Positions 39,647 to 48,634 are shown, counted from the stretch's first letter. The stretch is DNA of 64,000 bases from Pseudosulfitobacter pseudonitzschiae (GCF_900129395.1 NZ_FQVP01000002.1:186001-250000), one strand, 5' to 3'. A program made the numbers and translations. The notes: generated from the letters alone by a model not told the origin.

Positions 39647-40639
39647 ATGTCTTATGTTTCCATACGTGACCTGAAAGTTTCCTTTGATGGGGTTCAGGTT
39701 CTGCACGGCATCAATCTTGATGTCGCCAAGGGCGAGGCGCTGGGGCTGGTGGGTGAATCCGGCTGCGGCAAGTCGGTGACCTGGCTGGCCGCACTGGGCC
39801 TGTTGCCGGGCAAGGCGACGGTCAGCGGATCGGTGACCGTCGAAGGCCAGCAGTTGATCGGCACCGGACGCGCCGCCGTCGAGGGGGTGCGCGGTGGCAA
39901 GGTCGCGATGATTTTTCAAGACCCGTCGTCGTCGCTGAACCCGGTGCGCACCGTCGGTCACCAGATTGGCGAGAGCCTGCGGTTGCACCGTGGCATGGAC
40001 CGCCGCGCAGGCCGGATTGAGGCCGTGCGCTTGCTGGATATGGTCGGCATTCCGGGCGCATCCAAACGGGTCGATCTGTACCCGCACGAGTTTTCCGGCG
40101 GCCAGTGCCAGCGCGTGATGATCGCCATGGCGCTGGCCGGCGCGCCGGATCTTTTGATCGCCGATGAACCCACGACGGCGCTGGACGCCACGATTCAGGC
40201 GCAAATCCTTGACCTTCTGGCGACATTGCGCCGCGAAACGGGGATGGGCATGGTGTTCATCAGCCACGATCTGGGCGCGGTTGGTGCGATCTGTGACCGT
40301 GTGCATGTGATGTACGCAGGCCGGATCGTTGAAAGCGGTGCCATCGGCCCGATGTTCGACGCACCGCGCCACCCCTACACCCGTGGCCTGTTCGACGCGA
40401 TCCCGCGACTGGACGGCACGCGCGACCGGTTGATCCCGATCCACGGCACCGTGCCGGACCCGCGCCATATGCCCCAAGGCTGCGCCTTTGCCCCGCGCTG
40501 CGCCAAGGCGCAGGCGTTCTGCAACAGCGACGTACCCGCGCTGAAACCACAGCAGGATGGCCGCCAGTTGGCTTGTTTCTATCCGGTCACGGCGCCCGCC
40601 ACCGGCACTGCTGCCACCGACGAAAGGCTGCCGGCATGA
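39647..40639 (+). CDS. Opp-type ABC ATPase, OppD/DppD position
   Basis: A 330-aa ATPase: Walker A GESGCGKSVTW, signature FSGGQCQR (with an unusual Cys for Arg/Lys), Walker B LLIADEPTTALD, and the oligopeptide C-terminal domain with PQGCAFAPRCAKAQAFC, which may bind an iron-sulfur cluster in relatives. Its TGA overlaps the next ATG by four bases. Confidence 0.92.
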   Translation: MSYVSIRDLKVSFDGVQVLHGINLDVAKGEALGLVGESGCGKSVTWLAALGLLPGKATVSGSVTVEGQQLIGTGRAAVEGVRGGKVAMIFQDPSSSLNPVRTVGHQIGESLRLHRGMDRRAGRIEAVRLLDMVGIPGASKRVDLYPHEFSGGQCQRVMIAMALAGAPDLLIADEPTTALDATIQAQILDLLATLRRETGMGMVFISHDLGAVGAICDRVHVMYAGRIVESGAIGPMFDAPRHPYTRGLFDAIPRLDGTRDRLIPIHGTVPDPRHMPQGCAFAPRCAKAQAFCNSDVPALKPQQDGRQLACFYPVTAPATGTAATDERLPA

Positions 40640-41619
40640 CCGCATTGCTGCAAGCGCGCGGGCTGGTCCGCTGTTACGCGGGCCAGAAATCCCTGTTCAC
40701 CAAACCGTCCTTGGTGAGGGCGGTCGACGGTGTCGATCTGACCCTGAACCCGGGCGAAACGTTGGGCATCGTTGGGGAAAGCGGTTCGGGCAAGTCGACG
40801 CTGGGCCGGATGCTGCTGGGCATTGATGCCCCGACCGAAGGGCAGGTGCTGTTCGACGGCCAGCCCATGCCCGCGCTGCACAGTGCGCCGTGGCGGGCGT
40901 TGCGCGCACAGATGCAGTTTGTCTATCAGGACCCGTTGGCCGCATTGGACCGCCGGCTGACCATCGCCCGCCAGATCGGCGAGCCGCTGGAGATCCACGG
41001 CCTTGCCACCGGGGCCGAACTGGCCGAACGCGTGGCCGAACTGATGGCGCAGGTGGGCCTGCGGCAGGATCAGGGCGCGCGCTATCCCCACGAGTTGTCG
41101 GGCGGCCAGCGCCAGCGGGTGATCATCGCCCGCGCCTTGGCCACATCGCCCCGTCTGCTGGTCTGTGATGAGCCGGTGTCGGCGCTGGATGTGTCGATTC
41201 AGGCGCAGGTGGTCAACCTGCTGCGCGATCTTCAGGAACGCCACGGGATCGCCATGGTGTTCATCAGTCACGACCTGAAAGTCGTGCGCAACATCTGTGA
41301 CCGTGTCGCGGTGATGTACCTTGGCCGGATCGTGGAAGAGGCCAGCTCGGACCAGATTTTCGCGCAGCCCGAACACCCCTATACCCAAGCGTTGGTGTCG
41401 TCGGTGCCGGTGCCCGGAAAACGGCTGCAAGGCCGCATCCTGCTGAAGGGCGAGCCGCCAAACCCCGCGCAACGCCCTGCGGGATGTGCGTTCCACCCGC
41501 GCTGTGCGGCGGCGCTGCAGATTTGTGCGCAATCCGTTCCGCCCTTGCAACCCACCGCCCCCGCGCGCCGCGCCGCCTGTCACCTGCTGGACGCCAGCCA
41601 CGCCGGACAGGCCGCCTGA
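40636..41619 (+). CDS. Opp-type ABC ATPase, OppF/DppF position
   Basis: A 327-aa second ATPase: Walker A GESGSGKSTLG, signature LSGGQRQR, Walker B LLVCDEPVSALDVS, C-terminal RPAGCAFHPRCAAALQIC. It forms a heterodimer with the upstream ATPase under the two permeases. The ATG at 40636 is the overlap start (ATGA). Confidence 0.92.
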   Translation: MTALLQARGLVRCYAGQKSLFTKPSLVRAVDGVDLTLNPGETLGIVGESGSGKSTLGRMLLGIDAPTEGQVLFDGQPMPALHSAPWRALRAQMQFVYQDPLAALDRRLTIARQIGEPLEIHGLATGAELAERVAELMAQVGLRQDQGARYPHELSGGQRQRVIIARALATSPRLLVCDEPVSALDVSIQAQVVNLLRDLQERHGIAMVFISHDLKVVRNICDRVAVMYLGRIVEEASSDQIFAQPEHPYTQALVSSVPVPGKRLQGRILLKGEPPNPAQRPAGCAFHPRCAAALQICAQSVPPLQPTAPARRAACHLLDASHAGQAA

Positions 41620-41650
41620 TGGCGCGCGCCATGACCCCGAAAGCCACACG

Positions 41651-42580
41651 ATGCTGAACTATTTTGTGACCCGCCTGTTCCGCGCGGTGCTGACGATCCT
41701 GTTGGTGATGACCTTTGCCTTTGTGGTGCTGCGCCTGTCGGGCGATCCTGCCTCGATCCTGCTGGGACCGGATGCACCCACCGACAGCATAGCGGCGTTC
41801 CGCGCCCGGTGGGGTTTGGACGATCCGCTGTGGAAACAGTATCTTGCCTATCTCAAATCCATCGCCCAACTGGATTTCGGCGTGTCCATGCGCGACCGCT
41901 CTCCGGCGATCGATCTGGTGCTGGAACGGGTGCCCGCCACGCTGGCCCTGACCGTGCCGACGCTGTTGATCCAGCTTGGCGTCGGCATTCCCGCAGGCGT
42001 CTACGCCGCCTTGCACCGTGAATCCGTGGCGGATCGCGGGGTTATCATGCTGTCTATATTCGGCTTTACCATCCCGTCCTTTGTCATGGGGCTGGTGCTG
42101 GTTCTGGTCTTTGCCGTCACGCTGGGCTGGTTGCCATCCGGCGGGCAGGACAGTTGGCAACACGCGATCCTGCCGATTGCCACCATGTCGGTCGGCGGTA
42201 TCGGCATCCTTGCCCGCTTCTCGCGCTCGGCGATGATCGAAGTCATGGGCCAGCCCTATATCCGCACCGCCATGGCCAAGGGGCTAAGCTGGCGCGACGT
42301 GGTGTGGAAACACGCGTTGCCCAATGCCTCGGTCCCGATCGTGACCATCGTCGGCTTCATGGTCGGGTCGCTGATCGCGGGGGCCGTGGTGGTCGAAAGC
42401 ATTTTCTCATGGCCCGGCATCGGCAGGTTGCTGATCGTGTCGGTGTCGAACCGTGATCTGGCGGTGGTGCAATGCCTGCTGCTGGTGATCGCCTCGGCCA
42501 TGGTCATCGCCAACCTCTGTGTCGATTTCGCCTATGGCCTGCTGGACCCGCGCCTGCGGGCCAAAGCCGCCGCACATTAA
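41651..42580 (+). CDS. Opp-type ABC permease, OppB/DppB position
   Basis: A 309-aa permease with six helices; N-terminal FVTRLFRAVLTILLVMTFAF and a long periplasmic loop are typical of DppB. The EAA loop is AMAKGLSWRDVVWKHALPNA. The ATG at 41651 is chosen from the conserved LNYFVTRL start. Second permease starts 11 bases after its stop. Confidence 0.93.
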   Translation: MLNYFVTRLFRAVLTILLVMTFAFVVLRLSGDPASILLGPDAPTDSIAAFRARWGLDDPLWKQYLAYLKSIAQLDFGVSMRDRSPAIDLVLERVPATLALTVPTLLIQLGVGIPAGVYAALHRESVADRGVIMLSIFGFTIPSFVMGLVLVLVFAVTLGWLPSGGQDSWQHAILPIATMSVGGIGILARFSRSAMIEVMGQPYIRTAMAKGLSWRDVVWKHALPNASVPIVTIVGFMVGSLIAGAVVVESIFSWPGIGRLLIVSVSNRDLAVVQCLLLVIASAMVIANLCVDFAYGLLDPRLRAKAAAH

Positions 42581-42591
42581 AGGACAGTGAT

Positions 42592-43458
42592 ATGACCGCT
42601 CAGGCAACAAACATCACCGCGGCCCCCTCGCTGGTACGGCGCTTGCGGATCAGGGTGCCGCTGCTGGTGGCCTTTGGGCTGGCGTGGCTGGGGCTGATGG
42701 TGTTCACGGCCGTTTTCGCCGACCTCATCCGTCCCTATGACGTGACGCAGATGGACCTGTCGGCGCGTCTGGTCGGCCCGCTTAGCCCCGGTCACCTGCT
42801 GGGCACGGACGAGCTGGGCCGTGATGTGCTCTCGCGGCTGATCCAGTCCATTCGCGTGTCGCTGGCGATCGCCTTTGGCGCGACGCTGCTGTCGGCGTTT
42901 TTCGGCACCACGCTTGGCTTTCTCGCGGCACAGTTTCGTGGCGTGGTCGAACACCTGATCCTGGTGCTGGCCGACTTTCAGGCGGCGCTGCCGTTCCTGA
43001 TCCTGTCGCTGGCGGTCCTGGCGTTCTTCGGCTCGTCCATGGTGCTTCTGGTCGGACTGATGGGGTTCTACGGCTGGGAACGGTACGCCCGCATCTCGCG
43101 CGGTCTGGCGATTTCGGCGGGGGCGCAGGGCTATGCCTCGGCTGTGGTGCAACTGGGCGCCAAGCCATCGCGGGTGTACCTGCGGCACATCCTGCCCAAC
43201 GTCGCCTCTACCCTGATCGTGTCGATGACCCTGACCTTCCCCGAGATCATCCTGATGGAAAGCGGGCTGTCGTTCCTGGGCCTGGGCGTGCAGCCCCCCG
43301 AAAGCTCGCTGGGCAATATGGTCGGCTTTGGCCGCGAATATCTGACCCGCGCGCCGTGGATCATGCTGGGGCCTGCCTTTGTGATCATGATGACGACGCT
43401 GTCGATCTCGCTGGTCGGGGACTGGCTGCGCGACAAGCTTGACCCGACTATTCGCTGA
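42592..43458 (+). CDS. Opp-type ABC permease, OppC/DppC position
   Basis: A 288-aa permease with six helices. N-terminal cytosolic tail, then VPLLVAFGLAWLGLMVFTAV. The DppC-type signature LGTDELGRDVLSRLI and EAA loop VQLGAKPSRVYLRHILPNV are present. AGGACAG precedes the ATG. Confidence 0.93.
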   Translation: MTAQATNITAAPSLVRRLRIRVPLLVAFGLAWLGLMVFTAVFADLIRPYDVTQMDLSARLVGPLSPGHLLGTDELGRDVLSRLIQSIRVSLAIAFGATLLSAFFGTTLGFLAAQFRGVVEHLILVLADFQAALPFLILSLAVLAFFGSSMVLLVGLMGFYGWERYARISRGLAISAGAQGYASAVVQLGAKPSRVYLRHILPNVASTLIVSMTLTFPEIILMESGLSFLGLGVQPPESSLGNMVGFGREYLTRAPWIMLGPAFVIMMTTLSISLVGDWLRDKLDPTIR

Positions 43459-43473
43459 CAAAGGACACCTGAC

Positions 43474-44232
43474 GTGACCCAAATTATCGCCCATCGCGGC
43501 GCACGCAATCTGTGGGCGGAAAACTCCCTGTCCGGGTTCCGCAATGTGGTGGAACTGGGCGTCGGCGCGGTGGAATTCGACCTGCATCTGGGCGCAGGCG
43601 GCGAGGTTCTGGTGATCCACGACGCCACGCTGGACCGCTCGACAACGGGCACAGGGCCGGTGCGCACGCTGACCGACGCCACCCGCCACGACCTGCGCCT
43701 GATCGGCCCCGACGGCGAGATTGCCGAAGGCGTGCCGACCTTGGCCGAAGTGCTGGATATCCTCGCCCACGTGCCGGGCCTGCGGCTGTTCCCCGAGATC
43801 AAGGCAGACGAGACCGGGTTCTACGACCCCGCGCTGATTGCCGCCACGGTTGAGACGCTGCGCGCCTATGATCTGGTATCACGCACGGTTCTGCACAGTT
43901 TCGACACCGGCGTGTTGCGCATGATCCGCGACACGGCACCGGAATGTGCGCGCAAGATCTCGGTCAACCGCGATTGGGTCGACCGTCAGGGTGGCGTCGC
44001 GGCGTTCTTTGACGGGCTGGGTGATCTTGCCGGTTTGGTGGCCGTGCATCACGCGCTGTTCGAGGCTGAATTCGACCTGATCACCCGCTTGTTTCCGTTG
44101 GAGCAGCTGGGCGTCTGGACGTTGAACAATCCTGACCTGATTGCACGTTGGTTGGGCCGCGGTGTCGGGTTTCTGACCACCGATGACCCGCGACTGGCGC
44201 ACAGGATCATGGCGCAGGAGATGGCGATATGA
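43474..44232 (+). CDS. Glycerophosphodiester phosphodiesterase family enzyme
   Basis: A 252-aa TIM-barrel phosphodiesterase. The catalytic sites are IIAHRGARN (HR pair), ENSLSGF, VEFDLHLGAGG and LVIHDATLDR. There is no signal peptide, so it acts on imported substrate. In Agrobacterium the homologous AccF opens agrocinopine. Start is GTG with AAGGA ten bases upstream; its TGA overlaps the HAD gene's ATG by four bases (ATGA), so coupling with the phosphatase is tight. Confidence 0.92.
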   Translation: MTQIIAHRGARNLWAENSLSGFRNVVELGVGAVEFDLHLGAGGEVLVIHDATLDRSTTGTGPVRTLTDATRHDLRLIGPDGEIAEGVPTLAEVLDILAHVPGLRLFPEIKADETGFYDPALIAATVETLRAYDLVSRTVLHSFDTGVLRMIRDTAPECARKISVNRDWVDRQGGVAAFFDGLGDLAGLVAVHHALFEAEFDLITRLFPLEQLGVWTLNNPDLIARWLGRGVGFLTTDDPRLAHRIMAQEMAI

Positions 44233-44912
44233 CTGCCATAGAGCTGGTCATTTTCGACTGTGACGGTGTGCTGATCGACAGCGAGGCCATGGGGGCCACT
44301 GCCTTGGCCGGCGCCATTTCCGATGCGGGCGTGCCGATGACGACGCAAACCGCCGAGCGGACGTTTTCCGGCGCAGGACGGGATGAAACCCACGCATTGA
44401 TCGCCGGACTGGGGCTGAATGCCACGCACGTCCTGACCGACGCGGGCGCACGGCTTGAGGCCTTGTTCGCCCAAGGCGTTCCGCCCGTGCCCGGGATGCA
44501 CCGCCTTCTGGCCGCGCTGGATGTGCCGGTTTGTGTCGCGTCCAACAGCGGCGTTGACCGTTTGCGCGCAAGCCTTGGCCGTACCCCGCTGGCCGCTTTT
44601 TTCGGCCCTCATATCTACAGCGCCGACCACGTCGCGCACAGCAAGCCGGCGCCCGATCTGGCCCTGCATTGTCTGGCGCAGATGCACACCGCCGCAGATT
44701 GCGCGGTGTTCATCGATGACAACATTCACGGCATCCGCTGTGCCCGCGCGGCCGGTGTTCTGGCCATCGGCTTTGTCGGGCCGGCTGACCATCGCGCGAA
44801 CCATGCCGACACGCTGCGCGCGGCAGGGGCCGACCACGTGGTGCACGGTGCCGAACAGCTTGGCAGTCTGCTGGCCCGCCTGACCCAACCCAGCGTCGCT
44901 GCCACTGTTTAA
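44229..44912 (+). CDS. HAD-superfamily phosphatase
   Basis: A 227-aa hydrolase of HAD subfamily I: nucleophile motif FDCDGVLIDSE (DxD), SNSGV (motif II), KPAPD (motif III Lys) and FIDDNIHG (motif IV). The cap type resembles beta-phosphoglucomutase/phosphoglycolate phosphatase-like enzymes that dephosphorylate sugar phosphates. In this operon it should remove phosphate from a product of the phosphodiesterase. Substrate unknown. Confidence 0.9.
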   Translation: MTAIELVIFDCDGVLIDSEAMGATALAGAISDAGVPMTTQTAERTFSGAGRDETHALIAGLGLNATHVLTDAGARLEALFAQGVPPVPGMHRLLAALDVPVCVASNSGVDRLRASLGRTPLAAFFGPHIYSADHVAHSKPAPDLALHCLAQMHTAADCAVFIDDNIHGIRCARAAGVLAIGFVGPADHRANHADTLRAAGADHVVHGAEQLGSLLARLTQPSVAATV

Positions 44913-44947
44913 GCTTTCCCCTTCACTCAACACGCAAGGACCACACC

Positions 44948-45772
44948 ATGACCGATCTTCCGCTGCTGGGCGCCGCTATGCCGACGGCCACGCTTGAAAC
45001 GCTTCAGGATTTCATCCTGTCCGAAAACCGCGATCTGGAAATTCAGGATTTCTGCGACGGCGATCTGCTGAACGACGACTGGAAAACAGTCGCCGACCAC
45101 GCCCGAAACCTGCTGACCGGATACACCGGACGGCTGGGCATTCACGGGCCGTTCTGGGGCCTGAACATCGCCAGCCCGGACACCGAAATGCGCGCGCTGA
45201 ACAAGCGCAAGCATTTGCAGGGCATCGAGGTGTGCGAATATCTGGGGGCCACCCAGATGGTCATTCACAGCCCCTACACCACGTGGAGCTTCAACAACCT
45301 GGACAACGCGCCCGCGCGCAAGGAATACGACCGGCTGGTGGAAAACTGCCATGACACCATGGACGAAGTCGTGAAACGCGCCGAGGATTGCGGTGTGACC
45401 ATGGTGATCGAAAACATCGAGGACATCGACGCCGACATCCGCTGCGCGCTGGCCGACAGCTTTAATTCGCCCGCCATGGCCGTGTCGATTGACACCGGGC
45501 ACGCGCATTACGCACACGGCACGAATGGTGCGGCACCGGTGGATTTCTACGTGCGCCGTGCCGGTGACCGGTTGCAGCACATCCACCTTCAGGACGCGGA
45601 CGGATACGCCGACCGTCACTGGTCCATCGGGCAGGGCACCATCCGCTGGGAGGCCGTCTTTCGCGCGCTGGGCGAGTTGGGCAGCAACCCGCGCCTGATC
45701 CTGGAACTGCGCGACAAGGACGGCATTCTGCCTTCGGTGGAGTATCTGCAATCGCTCGGCCTGGCCCGCTGA
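44948..45772 (+). CDS. Sugar phosphate isomerase/epimerase-like TIM barrel
   Basis: A 274-aa xylose-isomerase-like (AP endonuclease 2 family) barrel. Metal-binding positions are visible as LGIHGPFWG, MVIHSPY, MVIENIEDID (Glu), SIDTGHAHYAH (Asp, His), HIHLQDADG and LILELRD (Glu). It probably isomerises or epimerises the sugar or polyol freed by the two preceding enzymes, though family members also include dehydratases. Last gene of the operon, followed by a strong terminator. Confidence 0.88.
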   Translation: MTDLPLLGAAMPTATLETLQDFILSENRDLEIQDFCDGDLLNDDWKTVADHARNLLTGYTGRLGIHGPFWGLNIASPDTEMRALNKRKHLQGIEVCEYLGATQMVIHSPYTTWSFNNLDNAPARKEYDRLVENCHDTMDEVVKRAEDCGVTMVIENIEDIDADIRCALADSFNSPAMAVSIDTGHAHYAHGTNGAAPVDFYVRRAGDRLQHIHLQDADGYADRHWSIGQGTIRWEAVFRALGELGSNPRLILELRDKDGILPSVEYLQSLGLAR

Positions 45773-45781
45773 GCATTGACC

Positions 45782-45817
45782 GCCCCCCGCCGCCGCAGCG
45801 CGGGGGGCATCGTTTTT
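45782..45817 (+). terminator. Intrinsic terminator of the Opp/GDPD operon
   Basis: GCCCCCCGC (45782-45790) pairs perfectly with GCGGGGGGC (45800-45808); a T-run follows to 45817. Confidence 0.85.
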
Positions 45818-45851
45818 CAGGTCTCCGGTCTGGTTCTGACTTCCGCAGGTC

Positions 45852-46154
45852 CTACCGACAGCCGAACTCTGCCTTCAGGTCCTGCACCCGCGCCAGCGAC
45901 GCAGGCGTGCTTTGACCGCAAAGCTTTTCACAAGGCACCCCGTCGTGATCGCCATCTGCACGGGCATAGCCGCAGACGCACCATTGATAGACAGCCTCGC
46001 GGCAACTGCCGACCTGACCACAGGTTCGCCCGCAGGAATAGGATTGTGCCACCTGATATGCCTCAGGAAGAGGCGTCGAAAGCTGTTGTGCAAAACAACA
46101 GACAGGCAACAGCATCACCAGACATGCGATTGCGGCATATGCTTTGGCGGGCAC
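45852..46154 (-). CDS. Small secreted Excalibur-like calcium-binding protein
   Basis: A 100-aa protein: signal peptide to about residue 23, then a Cys-rich region (SCGRTCGQVGSCREAVYQWC) and the Excalibur core ADGDHDGVPCEKLCG, in which the DxDxDG loop binds calcium. Six or more Cys after the signal suggest disulfides. The C-terminus is a short helix ending FGCR. Function in the envelope unknown; monocistronic. Confidence 0.85.
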   Translation of the reverse strand: MPAKAYAAIACLVMLLPVCCFAQQLSTPLPEAYQVAQSYSCGRTCGQVGSCREAVYQWCVCGYARADGDHDGVPCEKLCGQSTPASLARVQDLKAEFGCR

Positions 46155-46320
46155 GGCTGTTGTCCTTTGATGGTCACGCTTGCACGGGCATAATTGTCGC
46201 CTGCATTTACCATCTGTTAACGCTTTTGCGCCTAAATGAAAGGGCGGGATGCGTTCGTACAGGCAATTCAGGCCACCCTGTCCGGGCAGCCCGCAAACCT
46301 TGGCACCTGGGGTCGGCCGT

Positions 46321-47079
46321 CTAAACCGCGGTTGCCTGATCCCATGACACGGCGGAACTGACGTTCATGATCGCGGCCTGCGTGTTGTCGCCGCTGATGT
46401 TCAGCTTGGGGCCCATCGGGACTGCGCTGAACCCCAGACGCGTCATCCACCGCTGGAAAATGGCGGGGACAATGCCGATGACGAACTTTGCGCCCTGGGC
46501 ATTGGCCGAACTGGCCATCGCCTGCATCAGCTTGGTTTGCACAAGCATCCGCCGCTCTGCCGAAACATCGGGCGTGATGAAAAGCCGGGTCGCCTCGATC
46601 ACATGGGGCGCAACGGGCGCTTCCTGGTACAGAACCGTTTCCGGGATGTCCTGCAACAGCCCTCGCTGCGCGTCCTTCAGCATGTAGGTATAGCACCCGC
46701 AATAGGCCGTGGTCGGCAGCAACCGCACACCGGCCAGCACCCGCCCGAACTCATGCACCACCACGGCCGAGCTTTGTGGCGTATCGTATTGGTCGAATTC
46801 CATGCCGTCGGTGTTCGGCAGGTCCCATTTCTTGTGATCGATAAAGACACGTTTCCTGGCCCGCAGGAAATCAACATACAACTCGCCAAACCGGTGCTGG
46901 TTGGCGACGGACACCGTCGTCGCCATGATCCGGTTGGCCGGCGCGTTCACGGCTTCGACGTTCAGATATTCGGACCGAGGCTTGAAAGACCGATCATTTC
47001 GGGCAGGTTTCTCTGGAGCCTGCGGACGTAGACCGGGAAAGTGAGCGGCCGCGGTTCCGTTGTGTGCAGAGGATTCCAT
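46321..47079 (-). CDS. LuxI-family autoinducer (acyl-homoserine-lactone-like) synthase
   Basis: A 252-aa GNAT-fold protein with the LuxI invariant pattern. It has R75, F79 and W85 in RKRVFIDHKKW, then E94, D96 and D99 (MEFDQYD), R119 in LAGVRLLPTT, and the EATR motif. These match LuxI R24/F28/W34/E43/D45/D48/R70/E101/R104 by spacing. The first 50 residues are an unusual extension; a second ATG at 46926 would remove it. No LuxR gene is in the window; the divergent neighbour is a membrane histidine kinase. The product could be an acyl-homoserine lactone or a related N-acyl signal. Confidence 0.85.
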   Translation of the reverse strand: MESSAHNGTAAAHFPGLRPQAPEKPARNDRSFKPRSEYLNVEAVNAPANRIMATTVSVANQHRFGELYVDFLRARKRVFIDHKKWDLPNTDGMEFDQYDTPQSSAVVVHEFGRVLAGVRLLPTTAYCGCYTYMLKDAQRGLLQDIPETVLYQEAPVAPHVIEATRLFITPDVSAERRMLVQTKLMQAMASSANAQGAKFVIGIVPAIFQRWMTRLGFSAVPMGPKLNISGDNTQAAIMNVSSAVSWDQATAV

Positions 47080-47182
47080 CGTCTCGTTTGCCTTTTAGGT
47101 TGAGTGGTTCTACCAAGAACAACTAATACGATTAGACCCATATTTTGCCACTTTACTGACAATATTTCCCGTTAGGGTGGTT

Positions 47183-47203
47183 TTGTTGATCTTTTTGCAA
47201 CAA
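47183..47203. promoter_or_regulatory. Dyad in the luxI/kinase divergent promoter region
   Basis: TTGTTG (47183-47188) and CAACAA (47198-47203) form a 6-bp inverted repeat around nine bases, total 21 bp. It is placed between the divergent starts, where a regulator could act on both. It is not a good lux box (no CTG/CAG core). Confidence 0.35.
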
Positions 47204-47234
47204 TAGTGGGCGCGCTCCGGCGCATTAATCGAAT

Positions 47235-48617
47235 ATGGAAATGACAAAAATTGTTGTTCCTGACACGCCGCTCGGCCTGAAAGCACACGTGACCTGGGCC
47301 GATAGGCACCGGCTGCGGGACTATGCTCAGATCGGCCAAAAGCTGTTCATCCAGCGTTTTGTTATCTATTCGGCGGCCATTCTGCTCACGGGTTTTTACT
47401 ATGACTGGGGCACGGCAGCGTTCTATTTTGCTGCCGTAATTCTGTGTGAACTCTTTGATTTCAAAGTGTTTAACACCGTTCTAAAGCGCAAGTCCCTGAC
47501 GCCGCGCGTGTTCCGCAGGGACATGGTAAAAGTCTATATCGGCACTTTCTTAAGCGCCCTGACGATCTCGATGTTCTGCATCTCGATCGCCCGGCTTCAG
47601 GGTCTGGGCGGCGGGCACTTTTTCCCGCTGTTCATGCTGGTCTCGGCTTCGATTTTCGCGGCCATGAACAATCATCACTTTCTCTTGGTACTCGCCTTGC
47701 GATTGTTCATTTACGTGGCGGCAATCTTGTACATACCGATTCGGGATGTCGTCATCGTTCAACCTCCCCTGAACTCGGAAATCTGGATGAGCCTGTTCAC
47801 GGTGCTCTTTGTCTTGGGGTTCATCGTGGAACTGGCGCGAAATTTTCTGGTCGGCTATTCGGTCCAACTGGCCAGCCGGATCGAGCTTGAGAACGAACAC
47901 AAACGGGCGCTGTCCGCCGTCGACGCAAAAACCCGCTTTCTGGCGACGGTCAGCCACGAATTGCGCACGCCCCTGACCTCGATCAAGGGGGCGCTGGACA
48001 TGATCAATTCGGGCGTTCTGGGCAAACCACCCGACAAGATGGGGCGCCTGCTGGAAATGGCGGGGCGCAACAGCGACCGTTTGGGAGATCTGGTGGGTGA
48101 CCTGCTGTTCCTGCAATCTTCGGATGCAGGTCACATGACTCTGAACAAGGAACGGCTGGACCTTGGCCGCCTCGCGCATGAGGCGGTCGAGCAGACCTTG
48201 CCTTATGCCCAGCGGGTCAACGTGACCATCCGCGTCGATGCCACGCCGGATGAACATTGGATCGAGGGCGACAAGAAGCGGATTGAACAGGTGCTGCTGA
48301 ACCTTCTGTCCAATGCCGCCAAGTTTTCCAATGTCGGTGGCGACGTGCGCGTCACTGTCGAAACGCTGGACGATCAAGTGTACCTGCGGGTCAGGGATGA
48401 GGGCATCGGAATTCCCAAGGGGACCGAAACCCATATCTTCGAAGAATTCTTCCAGATCGACAGCCAGGACGACCGTCAGTTCGAAGGCTCGGGCCTGGGG
48501 CTCAGCATTTCCAAGCGCATCGTCGAGGCGCATGGCGGCGAGATCACCTATGACAGCGAACTTGGCGTCGGCACCACATTCGTCGTGGTCTTTGATGCGG
48601 CTGATACTGCGCCGTAA
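47235..48617 (+). CDS. Six-helix membrane sensor histidine kinase
   Basis: A 460-aa kinase. Residues 35-205 contain about six transmembrane helices with almost no periplasmic domain, as in kinases that sense small hydrophobic signals (compare LuxN or CqsS type). Then HisKA with ATVSHELRTPLTSIKGAL, N box LLNLLSNAAKFS, and HATPase blocks GIGIPK and SGLGLSISKR. No receiver domain and no adjacent response regulator. Divergent from the luxI-like gene by 155 bp. Sensing the synthase's product is an inference from proximity. Confidence 0.88.
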   Translation: MEMTKIVVPDTPLGLKAHVTWADRHRLRDYAQIGQKLFIQRFVIYSAAILLTGFYYDWGTAAFYFAAVILCELFDFKVFNTVLKRKSLTPRVFRRDMVKVYIGTFLSALTISMFCISIARLQGLGGGHFFPLFMLVSASIFAAMNNHHFLLVLALRLFIYVAAILYIPIRDVVIVQPPLNSEIWMSLFTVLFVLGFIVELARNFLVGYSVQLASRIELENEHKRALSAVDAKTRFLATVSHELRTPLTSIKGALDMINSGVLGKPPDKMGRLLEMAGRNSDRLGDLVGDLLFLQSSDAGHMTLNKERLDLGRLAHEAVEQTLPYAQRVNVTIRVDATPDEHWIEGDKKRIEQVLLNLLSNAAKFSNVGGDVRVTVETLDDQVYLRVRDEGIGIPKGTETHIFEEFFQIDSQDDRQFEGSGLGLSISKRIVEAHGGEITYDSELGVGTTFVVVFDAADTAP

Positions 48618-48634
48618 ACCTGTCCATCGCACCC

